Shown here: positions 36,919 through 45,754 of the stretch, in pieces | How the letters are laid out: each line of letters starts with the position of its first letter | Numbering within the stretch: position 1 is the first letter of the stretch | NCBI RefSeq assembly: GCF_003987645.1 | Contig: NZ_NGKA01000002.1 | Coordinates: forward strand, 1 to 64,000 | Direction of reading: 5' to 3' | DNA length: 64,000 bases | Source: Vagococcus elongatus | GTDB taxonomy: Bacteria; Bacillota; Bacilli; Lactobacillales; Vagococcaceae | Notes under the pieces: generated by a model | Told to the model about the DNA's origin: nothing | What the model saw: the letters and a program-made list of their open reading frames with translations, nothing else | The model's database searches: none | Position numbers and translations under genes: made by a program

Positions 36919-37902
36919 ATGAACTATCATACTAAAAAATTGCTTAGCTTAACAGATAAAAACTTGTATTTTTCGAAAGATTGTTTCGTTGAAGAAAAAT
37001 TTCGGGAAATCACCACCTCGAGTATCAGACGCAGGCTCAACTATACCCTTGTGCGCTTCACAAAATATTTGGTGGAAAATGAAGGTCAGTTCATCAAATA
37101 CGGCACCCGTACGGTTCGAATCAAGTTGCTTCCAGTCTGTTCTTATAAAATTATCTTAGAGCTTAAAAAAACAACTTTTTATGTAAAGAATGTGGGTCGA
37201 CTTTTAATGTCAAAACCAAGTTAATCGAAGAAAATGGCTCGATCTTATCTGAAGTGAAACGAAAAATTGCGATGAAACTCACGATTAATTCCAGCAGAAA
37301 AGATAGTGAAGATAGATATTTTGTCTTTGATGTGACGGTGATGCGAAAGTGTGTCAACACCTTTAACCCAAAGTTTGATTGCTTAATCTCTGTCCTTTGC
37401 TTTGATGAATCCAAACCATGACTCACTATCGTAAAACTGATCCTCTAAACTATAAACGACTCAAGCGTTATTGGAAGCTGATTTTAAAGAATTCTTACCA
37501 ACTGGATAGTTCAACGTCTCGCTATGATTGCTCCTTCCGACGCCCGATGTCCGAAAAAGCAATCATTGACTAACTGACTAGCTATGATAATACTCTAGAA
37601 CTTGCATACACTACTTGCCAATTACTTTTATACCACTATAGACGGAAAGATAACCAATCATTTTTTTATATCATTCAGTCCTTGGATAGACAACAGCCAA
37701 AATAATTTCGGAAGAAACTCATCTTTTTGAACAAATACAAACAAGGCATTAAAAATGCCTTCAAAACGAACTATAGTAATGGTCCCTTGGAAAGCTTAAA
37801 CAACAATATTAAAATAATAAATCGCATCGCCCATGGCTACAGGAGTTTTCTCAACTTGTATGCTAGAATTTATCTCTTTCAAGGGCTGATTTTGCTAGAT
37901 TA
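36919..37902 (+). pseudogene. Degenerate ISL3-family transposase
   Basis: An ATG with AAAGG in front opens MNYHTKKLLSLTDKNLYF, an ISL3-type N-terminus. The frame is lost near 37195, where the next frame reads on as SILSEVKRKIAMKLTINSS and FDVTVMRK. Further shifts and stops follow, with the CFDESKP catalytic stretch at about 37400 and the C-terminus NAFKTNYSNGPLESLNNNIKIINRIAHGYRSF near 37750-37850. At about 984 bases it is shorter than an intact ISL3 transposase, so an internal deletion is likely. It is inactive. Confidence 0.85.
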
Positions 37903-37921
37903 GTCAAAAATAAAAAATAAG

Positions 37922-37946
37922 CTACCTAAGCAAACTGCTTAGGTAG
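37922..37946. terminator. Perfect hairpin after the ISL3 remnant
   Basis: CTACCTAAGC (37922-37931) pairs with GCTTAGGTAG (37937-37946) around a 5-base loop, preceded by an A-rich tract. It could terminate minus-strand transcription coming from the LCP gene. Confidence 0.7.
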
Positions 37947-37972
37947 ACATCTGACTTTATTAATCAATTTAA

Positions 37973-38001
37973 TCTCCATCAACACTATTTGACGAATAGC
38001 C
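37973..38001. repeat. ISL3-type element end
   Basis: The sequence around CAACACTATTTGACGAATAGCCC resembles the end at 59014-59041 (CAACACCATTTGACAAACAACCC), the expected terminal repeat of the ISL3 remnant just to its left. Confidence 0.55.
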
Positions 38002-38193
38002 CTTCTAACACTCAATGTGAAAACACTCGTATTACTTTTCTTAGCTAGTTAACAATTTTTCGAAACAATCCAATCATGTTTTTAACTGATTATGTACTAA
38101 AACAATTTATTAATACAGGTCATTAATAAATAATGGTTCCTGAACTATATGTTTTACAAGTCCTCAGAATCTTCAGCCAATTAAAATAGTGTC

Positions 38194-39156
38194 TTATTTA
38201 AGTCCTAGCTGTTCCTGCAGTAACGTTTGTACTCTTGTTAACTCTTCTGCTGGAATTTCCTGATAAGAAATACCGTCTAACATTATGCCTGAACCTGCCA
38301 TCTGTTCAGTTTCAATGACTGTAAAGGCATCGCGATAATTTTTTTGCAGCGTCATCAGCTGATCCCAGTTTAAATCAGTTCTGACATTGTCTTTCAAGGT
38401 ACTCAAAATTTCTGTATATTGAGTCAAGATAGATGGACTGACTGCTTTTTTCATGATTCCCATGACTACTTTTCTTTGGCGCTCCTGTCTGCCGTAGTCG
38501 CCTTCCGGGTCTTCATAACGCATCCTGACAAAAGACAGAGCCTCTTCTCCGTTCAAGTGAATGTTTCCTGTGTGAAAATCAGTTCCATCTTGAGAAAAGT
38601 CGAGGGTATTATCAACATTTACTCCACCAACGGCATCCACTACCTCTTTCAGTCCACCCATATTGACGCTGACATAATAATCAATGGGTATCTGAAGCAA
38701 GTTCTCCATCGAAGCAATGGCCATGTCTGCACCGCCAAATGCGTAGGCATGATTTAATTTATCATTTTGACCCCTGCCGACAATTTCCGTATACGTATCG
38801 CGCGGTATACTTAGCAAGGTAGTCTCCCCGTCCTCCGGATTTAATGTTGCCACCATCATCGTATCTGAGCGCCCCTGCTCATCACGGCCAAGATCACCCG
38901 TATCAATCCCAAGAAGCAAGACTGAAATCGGAACTTTTTTATTGATTTCTACCGGTGCATCACGCAACTCGGATTTCTCCCTTGTGGGTTTTTCATACAT
39001 TTCATTAGCGGTTCCTTTAACATCAAAATAAACTTTGACCGCATAACCCGCTCCAGCCACAACCAGAAGCAGCAGAATGCTAGCAATCGTGATTCCAACT
39101 TTTTTACCTGTAGACATTTTTTTCTTTACTTTACGGTGTCTCTCAGCTCTTGACAT
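38194..39156 (-). CDS. LytR-CpsA-Psr (LCP) family wall-polymer ligase, copy 1
   Basis: 320 residues from ATG 39156 (SD GGGAGAGAG); an in-frame ATG 14 codons earlier (39198) is also open. A basic N-terminus and one membrane helix (about 17-40) lead to the extracellular LCP domain: LLLGIDTGD, GRSDTMMVATLNP, LSIPRDTY and FVRMRYEDPEGDYGRQERQR, with the conserved Arg and Asp residues that bind the polyprenyl-pyrophosphate glycan. LCP enzymes transfer teichoic acid or capsule-type polymers to peptidoglycan. It is almost identical to the gene at 44655; of nine residue differences that I count, seven lie in the last 40 residues. Confidence 0.95.
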   Translation of the reverse strand: MSRAERHRKVKKKMSTGKKVGITIASILLLLVVAGAGYAVKVYFDVKGTANEMYEKPTREKSELRDAPVEINKKVPISVLLLGIDTGDLGRDEQGRSDTMMVATLNPEDGETTLLSIPRDTYTEIVGRGQNDKLNHAYAFGGADMAIASMENLLQIPIDYYVSVNMGGLKEVVDAVGGVNVDNTLDFSQDGTDFHTGNIHLNGEEALSFVRMRYEDPEGDYGRQERQRKVVMGIMKKAVSPSILTQYTEILSTLKDNVRTDLNWDQLMTLQKNYRDAFTVIETEQMAGSGIMLDGISYQEIPAEELTRVQTLLQEQLGLK

Positions 39157-39222
39157 ATCTCTCTCCCATTTTTTTATTTCTTTAAGTTGTCGCAACATTC
39201 AAACCCATTTACAATTATTCCC

Positions 39223-39251
39223 ATTGTAGGACAACAAAAAAAGAAAAACAA
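39223..39251 (-). promoter_or_regulatory. Promoter of LCP gene copy 1
   Basis: On the minus strand TTGTTT (39246-39251) and TACAAT (39223-39228) lie 17 bases apart. The same pair is present upstream of copy 2. Confidence 0.55.
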
Positions 39252-39310
39252 GAGAAACCAGATAGTTTTCCTTGTTTTTTCCGAAATAGGACTTAATTTA
39301 TAGATTTCTT

Positions 39311-39945
39311 GACCTTAGAATTTATTGGGCTGAGGAATCAGAAAATGATTTTCATTGACTAATAAAAAACATACCGTCTTCTGATATAATTAATTCTCGG
39401 CAACCCCACACAGAAAGAATGATATGTATTATCTGGTCATTTAAAAAAATATTTCAAATCATAGAACCACATTTAACTATTTCAAATAGTTTCTCAGGAA
39501 ACCATCTGTCACCAAAACACCTTAGTTATCCATGGAAAATTAAGACCTGAATTAAAAACTTGTCCCGACTACGAGTTCTCCCTAATATGATGCCTCAGGT
39601 TATAGTAAAAACGGAATGAAACAACCACTGTAAGATTTGGATCCTGTCAATATTTTCTATTTTGATTCACTTGAAAGTTTGAGACTAAGATTCTTTGATT
39701 ATACCTATTGTTGAAGCTGCTGACAGCTACATAGACAATCCGTTATCACAGACATCTGTCAGTACCCGAGCACAGTGCTTGGGTGCTACTATCTCTTGAC
39801 AGTGAGAACTTCTGGGATAACTTCAGTGGCACGCCCCTGACCTTTTAAAGATAGAAAGTTAATCGTGGAAACCCACCAACAGGAAAGGTTCGCTGTCAGG
39901 GGCAATGGGACAACAGGATAAAACAATGAACACCTCATAATTTTG
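39311..39945. other. Non-coding region with nested inverted repeats
   Basis: No gene is supported. Notable signals are TGATATAAT (an extended -10 on the plus strand near 39381-39389), a 10-bp near-perfect palindrome ACCCGAGCAC/GTGCTTGGGT (39764-39784) and CCCCTGAC/GTCAGGGG (about 39834-39841 with 39894-39901). CTGACAG or CTGTCAG occurs several times. It is richer in GC than its surroundings. Origin unknown. Confidence 0.5.
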
Positions 39946-39991
39946 CAAAAAAAGTTGCTCCATCACTCTTAGTCAAGAGAGATAGAGCAAC
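39946..39991 (-). terminator. Terminator of the flippase/polymerase operon
   Basis: GTTGCTC (39954-39960) pairs with GAGCAAC at the right side, with inner ATC/GAT and CTCTT/AAGAG pairing. On the minus strand a run of seven T follows. Confidence 0.88.
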
Positions 39992-40013
39992 CATAAGAAT
40001 ACGGTCATTTTTT

Positions 40014-41426
40014 CTACTTCTGTGTTTTAATCAATTCTCTTATCTCTTTGAAATTATTCTTCTTCAAAATAAGATAGAATCCTAGTGATATACTATAGAT
40101 AATCCCACCTACTGCCATGCCTAAATTCCAACTTGTAATTATAAAAATCCCAACTAACAGAAATTCCAACAGCATATCTTGATAAATAGTTATCTTGATA
40201 TATCGCGCTAAGATGATTTCAGCATATGAGCTTCTAAATGCCAGCAAAATCACAATACTTAACATTGAAAGAAACAAATCTTTTAATGCAAATACGAACA
40301 ACAGAGTGCTTATCAGACTCAAAATAGCACTAAGTAAATTAACCTGAAAAATCTGTCTTTCTTTTCTCAGTACCTTCAGATATGTATTGGTTAGTAGACT
40401 AACTTTACTTTCGAAAACAACCATTGGAAAAACAATAGCCATATATTTGAGGGAATCAGCGTAATCAGGCAACCAGTTAGTCAAAATAATATTTAAGGGA
40501 TAATAACAGAGCAATGCCACTAGTACCAACGGCATAATAATGCTTCGAACAATAGGATATATTTTAGCGTACTCACGCTCATTCACCCGTTTTAACAACG
40601 GGAAAATAGCAAGGCTGACGGCGTTGACAAAAACCATCAGCATATTAGAGATACTTAATGTTAAAGATATTTTTCCAAATATCGCTACACTCCACTGAGT
40701 TTGAATTCCAAATCGAACAATGCCAAGTATCAGTGTGCTTGCAATATTAGCAAACATCAGATTAATCCCCACCCGAATATTGTCTATAGATTCAGAATTA
40801 TCCCACAATATACGAGATTTTTTTGGAAAAACAATACCCTTTATTTTCAATAGTGAAATCAACAATGAAAAAATCTTTCCCACTAGATCGGACAGAATAT
40901 AGTACTCAAATTTATCAACTCTCATAACAAGCAGACCTAGCACTATAACAATGTATATTAGTCTATCTATAATTGTGATAACAGAAAAATCTTTCATGCG
41001 ATTGGTTGCCTGAAGAATAAAAGTTGAAAATGTTCGCATATTAAGAACAACAATATTTATTGTTGTTGCAAGCAAAACAAACTCTTTCTCAGCACTACTC
41101 TTGGCAAACAGTAGAATACCTGCAATGAATAAAATCGTAATGACAGTTTGTGAAATCAACAGCGCATAAAATTGCCCACTAAATTTTGACTTATCAAGTT
41201 TCTCATAGTCTTCACCGCCATATTTCAGATAAATGCCATCGCACCAGCCAAAATGGAGAAAACCAACATATGAAACATAAAATAAATATAATTGAAAATA
41301 GCCATATGATTCTATTCCTAGCAACTTTGGTAAAAAGAGAGTAACAATAGTTGATACTAAAAGTGTCAGCAGATTGGAGCCGACTGTATACATGATATTA
41401 AAAAAAAGAGTCTTGAATTTTTTCAA
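40014..41426 (-). CDS. Polysaccharide repeat-unit flippase (Wzx-like)
   Basis: About 470 residues with roughly 12-14 membrane segments and no large soluble domain, the MATE-like fold of Wzx flippases that move lipid-linked oligosaccharides across the membrane. I choose TTG 41426, with GGGAGGTG seven bases upstream; an ATG five codons before lies at that ribosome-binding site and has none of its own. It is the only flippase in the window without a visible lesion. Upstream on the same strand are a GT2 transferase and a polymerase, and LCP genes bracket the group. Confidence 0.88.
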   Translation of the reverse strand: MKKFKTLFFNIMYTVGSNLLTLLVSTIVTLFLPKLLGIESYGYFQLYLFYVSYVGFLHFGWCDGIYLKYGGEDYEKLDKSKFSGQFYALLISQTVITILFIAGILLFAKSSAEKEFVLLATTINIVVLNMRTFSTFILQATNRMKDFSVITIIDRLIYIVIVLGLLVMRVDKFEYYILSDLVGKIFSLLISLLKIKGIVFPKKSRILWDNSESIDNIRVGINLMFANIASTLILGIVRFGIQTQWSVAIFGKISLTLSISNMLMVFVNAVSLAIFPLLKRVNEREYAKIYPIVRSIIMPLVLVALLCYYPLNIILTNWLPDYADSLKYMAIVFPMVVFESKVSLLTNTYLKVLRKERQIFQVNLLSAILSLISTLLFVFALKDLFLSMLSIVILLAFRSSYAEIILARYIKITIYQDMLLEFLLVGIFIITSWNLGMAVGGIIYSISLGFYLILKKNNFKEIRELIKTQK

Positions 41427-41776
41427 AAGAGCACCTCCCATCGAGCGGCTCTTAATTCAATAAATGCCGCTAACGTTTAAAATATTTTCATTCAATTTCT
41501 TCTCGTGCGAAATTATTTTCTACTTTCTTAACTCACGAATGTCTTTTGAAGAGTTATCGTAATAATGCTTCTAGTTTGTCTAATTTAAATATCATACACA
41601 ATGCTGTATTCATGTTTTGTAAGTATGATTTATTGTGTTGAATGACTCTTTGACAATCAGATAACCATAGATTATTGAAACTCCTTATTACAACAATATT
41701 TTCCCCAAGTCCTATGAGCAAGGGGATTTCTAATTGCAACGAATGCTTTTGAAATCCCTGATCCTTTATTTAGAAA
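41427..41776. other. Gap between glycosyltransferase and flippase genes
   Basis: About 350 bases. A 61-codon minus-strand frame (41554-41739) is open, but it has no ribosome-binding site or family that I recognise. It may be a gene remnant. Confidence 0.35.
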
Positions 41777-42703
41777 TTAATATAGTGATGCATAAAAAAT
41801 TAATGTCTGAACCCGATTAAAAGCTTTAAAATTATTTCTTTTCGCCTCAAAAATACTCTTTATTCCCTTTTCAAAAATAATTTTTTTATAAGTTTTGAAA
41901 ATATCTTTTCCTTCACTCGTCCCATGCTTGTTGATTACTTTTTCAATTTCAAGAGAGAGAGTTTTTTTGTTTTTTATATATGCTTCTTTATTATGAAAAC
42001 TTTTAATCGTTCGTTGAACTCTATTCTTAAGTTTTTTCGTTTCCTCACGATAAGTAACATTATTCGAATGTACTCTGTGCAGCATGGTAGGAGTATGATA
42101 ATAGACTATATGTCCACACAAGCTGGCAATGATTGCATACCAGTTATCGTGGTTGTCAGCCTCAATCGGTATATCTTTTCCAATACTAACCATCGCAGGA
42201 GTTAATAACATCGTACATCCCATTAACCAATTTTGTACTATTATATTTTCTGGAACGTTACGAAATTCCATGGTGTTTTCATATGCGATTGATTTTTGAC
42301 CTGTTGAATCCTGATAATTAAAATAGTTTGTATACAATAATATTTTTTCATTTTGTTTATTTTCAAATGTCATCAGGTAATCCAAGGATACCTCAATTTT
42401 ATCTTCAAACCAGACATCATCCTGATCAGCAAACATCACGTAACTATCTGCAGATACGTAAGAAATAAGCTCCCTGAAATTTAGGCATTGCCCCATATTT
42501 CCTTTCTTATCGTTGACTATCCTTATGCGATTATCTTTTTCAGAAAATTGCCTTAGTAAATTGATAGAATTATCATTTGAACCATCATCTCTAACAATCA
42601 GAGTCCAATTAGTATGTGTTTGTTTTAAAATACTTTCAATTTGTGCGGAAAGATACTTCTCACCATTATATGTTGCCATAAGTATTTCAACATGTTTCTC
42701 CAT
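41777..42703 (-). CDS. Family 2 glycosyltransferase
   Basis: 308 residues. The GT-A fold is clear from LMATYNGEKYLSAQIES, RDDGSNDNS and the ADQDDVW metal-binding stretch near residue 95, followed by the acceptor-binding helix region. It is a cytosolic or membrane-associated inverting enzyme, of the rhamnosyltransferase-like group, that adds one sugar to the lipid-linked repeat unit. The ATG follows the polymerase gene stop by two bases, so the pair is cotranscribed. Donor and acceptor cannot be read from sequence. Confidence 0.92.
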   Translation of the reverse strand: MEKHVEILMATYNGEKYLSAQIESILKQTHTNWTLIVRDDGSNDNSINLLRQFSEKDNRIRIVNDKKGNMGQCLNFRELISYVSADSYVMFADQDDVWFEDKIEVSLDYLMTFENKQNEKILLYTNYFNYQDSTGQKSIAYENTMEFRNVPENIIVQNWLMGCTMLLTPAMVSIGKDIPIEADNHDNWYAIIASLCGHIVYYHTPTMLHRVHSNNVTYREETKKLKNRVQRTIKSFHNKEAYIKNKKTLSLEIEKVINKHGTSEGKDIFKTYKKIIFEKGIKSIFEAKRNNFKAFNRVQTLIFYASLY

Positions 42704-42705
42704 TT

Positions 42706-43923
42706 TTATTCCTTATCCTTTTCATTCAAATTATATCTATCCACCAGCATCAACCCATAGAAAAGAAACCACATCCCATCAAAAGATTGGATATATGGAT
42801 TAGTTGCATTTGCGATCATAACGCTAGTTAGCCCTATTGTAAAAGCTAAGTTAACAAAATTTCTTTCCAAAATACTAAGTCTAAATAACTTATATATCAA
42901 CCAGCCATATAAAAACATCAGACTAAGAAAGCCTACTAATCCCGTCTGAAAAAGTAATGCAACATATGTTAATTCATACATTCCGGGAACATCTTGTGAT
43001 CTTACGATTGTTTCTGTATTCACCCCGTATCCATGTCCAAAAAATGGTTTCTGTTTCCAACCATCAATAAGAGCATCGAATTGCAAGCTCCTTAATTCAT
43101 CTCCTTGGACTATGAGGCTAGCATCAATATTTAGAATTCGACTATTTGGGAAAAATATTAGTAATAAACCAAAAGCTACTAATACAGCTATTCCTATGCC
43201 AACAATTATTTTTAACATATTCCTTTTTTTAATCCAGATGCCATCAATTAAAATACAAAGAAATATTGCAATCATTATTGTACCGATTAGCGCACGCCTC
43301 CCAGTTAAAAAAACAATAAAGAGCGACAATAATAATAGGACATATTTTTTTATGGTTGCCTTTTTATCGGAAGTATCGCCAAAATATACTATCGTTAACA
43401 AAAATGGGACCAAAAAAATCAACGAAGAGATCGATGGGGTAAAATAAGCTAAAAAGTCAGATGTCTCCTCAATTACAAATGGGAAAAATTCGGATATAAA
43501 TCCAGTGAATGGCAAATCTATAAAGTGTGACGCAAAGGTGTACATAAATAATCCTAATATGACATAAAGTGCTAACGTTGTTACCTTTTCCAAATTAATA
43601 CTTACTTTGGGAATTACAAAAAGGATTAAATATAATAAAGGCCAGATAACGTAGCTTGGTAACAATTGGAATAAAACACTAGTGTTACCTAACGTCCCTT
43701 TTAATATGGACATTGTGTTAACGAGGGTGTACAATGCAAACCACCCTATTACTGAGCGACTCACTTTATACTTAATTTCTTTTCTGCTTAAAAACAAAAG
43801 TAAAACACAAATTAATATGAATACTAATTTTACCGGCTGCAAAACAGTCGGGGTAACTAGTATCAAAAAAATTAATAAAAAAATTGTAGTTTCATACTTT
43901 TTTATAAAAGATGTGTTCGTCAT
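42706..43923 (-). CDS. O-antigen-ligase-family polymerase (Wzy-like)
   Basis: 405 residues with about 10-11 membrane segments and a large extracellular loop near residues 255-330 containing GHGYGVNTETIVRSQDVPG, the GHG(x)G pattern of the Wzy_C/O-antigen ligase family. It probably joins lipid-linked repeat units outside the membrane. It is first in a three-gene group with the GT2 transferase and flippase. A second, different polymerase lies at 54096, which is unusual for one locus. Confidence 0.88.
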   Translation of the reverse strand: MTNTSFIKKYETTIFLLIFLILVTPTVLQPVKLVFILICVLLLFLSRKEIKYKVSRSVIGWFALYTLVNTMSILKGTLGNTSVLFQLLPSYVIWPLLYLILFVIPKVSINLEKVTTLALYVILGLFMYTFASHFIDLPFTGFISEFFPFVIEETSDFLAYFTPSISSLIFLVPFLLTIVYFGDTSDKKATIKKYVLLLLSLFIVFLTGRRALIGTIMIAIFLCILIDGIWIKKRNMLKIIVGIGIAVLVAFGLLLIFFPNSRILNIDASLIVQGDELRSLQFDALIDGWKQKPFFGHGYGVNTETIVRSQDVPGMYELTYVALLFQTGLVGFLSLMFLYGWLIYKLFRLSILERNFVNLAFTIGLTSVMIANATNPYIQSFDGMWFLFYGLMLVDRYNLNEKDKE

Positions 43924-44242
43924 ACCTTTTTCCTTTCTTATTTCAAGTAGGCCTCTTTACAATTTGCGATCATTTTTGCTCAATCATTAGATCATTATAC
44001 TCAAAAAAAAATAATAAATTTTGACAATCTAGCAAAATTTTTTCAAATTAGGAATCTAATTCGCCATTTTAAAATATTTAACCTATTTCTTATCTATTTC
44101 AGATTCGATCACAATTTTTTCTACCTGAAATATGGTTGATTAAATTTTCCATCAAATTTTTTTAATAACTATATGGTTTCCCAGGTCTATTGATTTCACA
44201 ATTGCACTACTTGTTAAGCTGCAATACGTCCAGTATTCTTAT
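43924..44242. other. Non-coding stretch upstream of the polymerase gene
   Basis: AT-rich. It must hold the promoter of the three-gene group, but no clear -35/-10 pair is seen. A 7-bp inverted repeat ATTTCAG/CTGAAAT lies near 44100-44135. Confidence 0.35.
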
Positions 44243-44551
44243 TTATAAAATTCCTTTTAGATAAGAGTCAGCTACCGGTGAACGTAACGTATACATGCTG
44301 TTTTCATTAATCTTTGGAGCCATGACTTTTAATAATAACAAGTCTTTCAACTTTATATTTCCCACAAAATAAGAACCGGCTATATTATTAAAAAATCTAT
44401 GAAGCTATGTTTCTTAAGCATGAGAAAATCAACACTATCTTGCTTATAGAATCTAAAAAAATCTTAGACCTTTAAGCATATACCCTTGAGTCGATGATCT
44501 GATTTTCAGAACCATTCTAAAATCTAAATCATACCAAAAATAGTTTCTCAT
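44243..44551 (-). pseudogene. Frameshifted short gene, possibly a glycosyltransferase C-terminus
   Basis: From ATG 44551, with GAGGAG close in front, the frame reads MRNYFWYDLDFRMVLKIRSS and stops after about 32 codons. Moving one frame at the A7 tract 44455-44461 gives DSVDFLMLKKHSFIDF, and moving back at the A6 tract 44400-44405 gives NNIAGSYFVGNIKLKDLL through PVADSYLKGIL and a stop at 44243. The two shifts compensate. The tail resembles GT2 transferase C-termini from memory; the family is uncertain. Confidence 0.5.
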
Positions 44552-44654
44552 ATTCTCCTCAAACTATTCTCCTCGAAAAATCAATGTGTTCTTCTCTCAT
44601 GCTATTTATTGTTTTCATCCATTCAAATTTATAAAGTCGCGTTAGAACTTTATT

Positions 44655-45617
44655 CTACTTTAGTTCTAACTGTTCCTGCAATAATGTCTGAACTCTCGTT
44701 AACTCTTCCCAGGAAATCTCTTGATAAGAAATACCATCCAACATTATTCCAGCACCTTTCATTTGGTCCATTTCAATGACTGTAAAGGCATCGCGATAAT
44801 TTTTTTGCAGTGTCATCAGCTGATCCCAGTTTAAATCAGTTCTGACATTGTCTTTCAAGGTACTCAAAATTTCTGTATATTGAGTCAAGATAGATGGACT
44901 GACTGCTTTTTTCATGATTCCCATGACTACTTTTCTTTGGCGCTCCTGTCGGCCATAGTCACCTTCCGGGTCTTCATAACGCATCCTGACAAAAGACAGC
45001 GCTTCTTCTCCGTTCAAGTGGATGTTTCCTGTGTGAAAATCAGTTCCATCTTGAGAAAAGTCGAGGGTATTATCAACATTTACTCCACCGACAGCATCCA
45101 CTACCTCTTTCAGTCCCCCCATATTGACGCTGACATAATAATCAATGGGTATCTGAAGCAAATTCTCCATCGAAGCGATGGCCATGTCTGCACCGCCAAA
45201 TGCGTAGGCATGATTTAATTTATCATTTTGACCCATACCGACAATTTCCGTATACGTATCGCGTGGTATACTTAGCAAGGTAGTCTCCCCGTCCTCCGGA
45301 TTTAATGTTGCCACCATCATCGTATCTGAGCGCCCCTGCTCATCACGGCCAAGATCACCCGTATCAATTCCAAGAAGCAAGACTGAAATCGGAACTTTTT
45401 TGTTGATTTCTACCGGTGCATCACGCAACTCGGATTTCTCCCTTGTGGGTTTTTCATACATTTCATTAGCGGTTCCTTTAACATCCAAATAAACTTTGAC
45501 CGCATAACCCGCTCCAGCCACAACCAGAAGCAGCAGAATGCTAGCAATCGTGATTCCAACTTTTTTACCTGTAGACATTTTTTTCTTTACTTTACGGTGT
45601 CTCTCAGCTCTTGACAT
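44655..45617 (-). CDS. LytR-CpsA-Psr (LCP) family wall-polymer ligase, copy 2
   Basis: 320 residues from ATG 45617 (SD GGGAGAGAG; the frame is open from 45659). Membrane helix and LCP motifs are the same as in copy 1: LLLGIDTGD, GRSDTMMVATLNP, LSIPRDTY and the Arg-rich FVRMRYEDPEG segment. Differences cluster at the C-terminus (MDQMKGAG against TEQMAGSG; ISWEEL against IPAEEL). Placed directly after rmlD, this copy sits in the position where an LCP gene belongs in a rhamnose-polymer locus, so I take it as the parental context. Confidence 0.95.
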   Translation of the reverse strand: MSRAERHRKVKKKMSTGKKVGITIASILLLLVVAGAGYAVKVYLDVKGTANEMYEKPTREKSELRDAPVEINKKVPISVLLLGIDTGDLGRDEQGRSDTMMVATLNPEDGETTLLSIPRDTYTEIVGMGQNDKLNHAYAFGGADMAIASMENLLQIPIDYYVSVNMGGLKEVVDAVGGVNVDNTLDFSQDGTDFHTGNIHLNGEEALSFVRMRYEDPEGDYGRQERQRKVVMGIMKKAVSPSILTQYTEILSTLKDNVRTDLNWDQLMTLQKNYRDAFTVIEMDQMKGAGIMLDGISYQEISWEELTRVQTLLQEQLELK

Positions 45618-45683
45618 ATCTCTCTCCCATTTTTTTATTTCTTTAAGTTGTCGCAACATTCAAACCCATTTACAATTATTCCC

Positions 45684-45712
45684 ATTGTAGGACAACAAAA
45701 AAAGAAAAACAA
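45684..45712 (-). promoter_or_regulatory. Promoter of LCP gene copy 2
   Basis: TTGTTT (45707-45712) and TACAAT (45684-45689) on the minus strand, 17 bases apart, identical to the copy 1 promoter. Confidence 0.55.
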
Positions 45713-45754
45713 GAGAAACCAGATAGTTTTCCTTGTTTTTCTCGAGAATGTAAC

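Larger units (their letters stand above)
38194..39310 (-). repeat. Direct repeat, copy 1 (LCP gene, promoter and rmlD tail)
   Basis: This stretch is nearly identical to 44655-45772 in the same orientation, covering the whole LCP gene and its promoter. After a short diverged gap, 39293-39310 still encodes the last five residues of RmlD plus a stop (KKSIN) on the minus strand, although no rmlD stands here. The copy therefore includes, or was cut from, an rmlD-LCP junction. Confidence 0.9.

Noticed and set aside
41554-41739. Minus-strand 61-codon frame between GT2 and flippase genes
   Set aside because: No ribosome-binding site, no recognisable family. Possibly a remnant, but not supportable as a gene.
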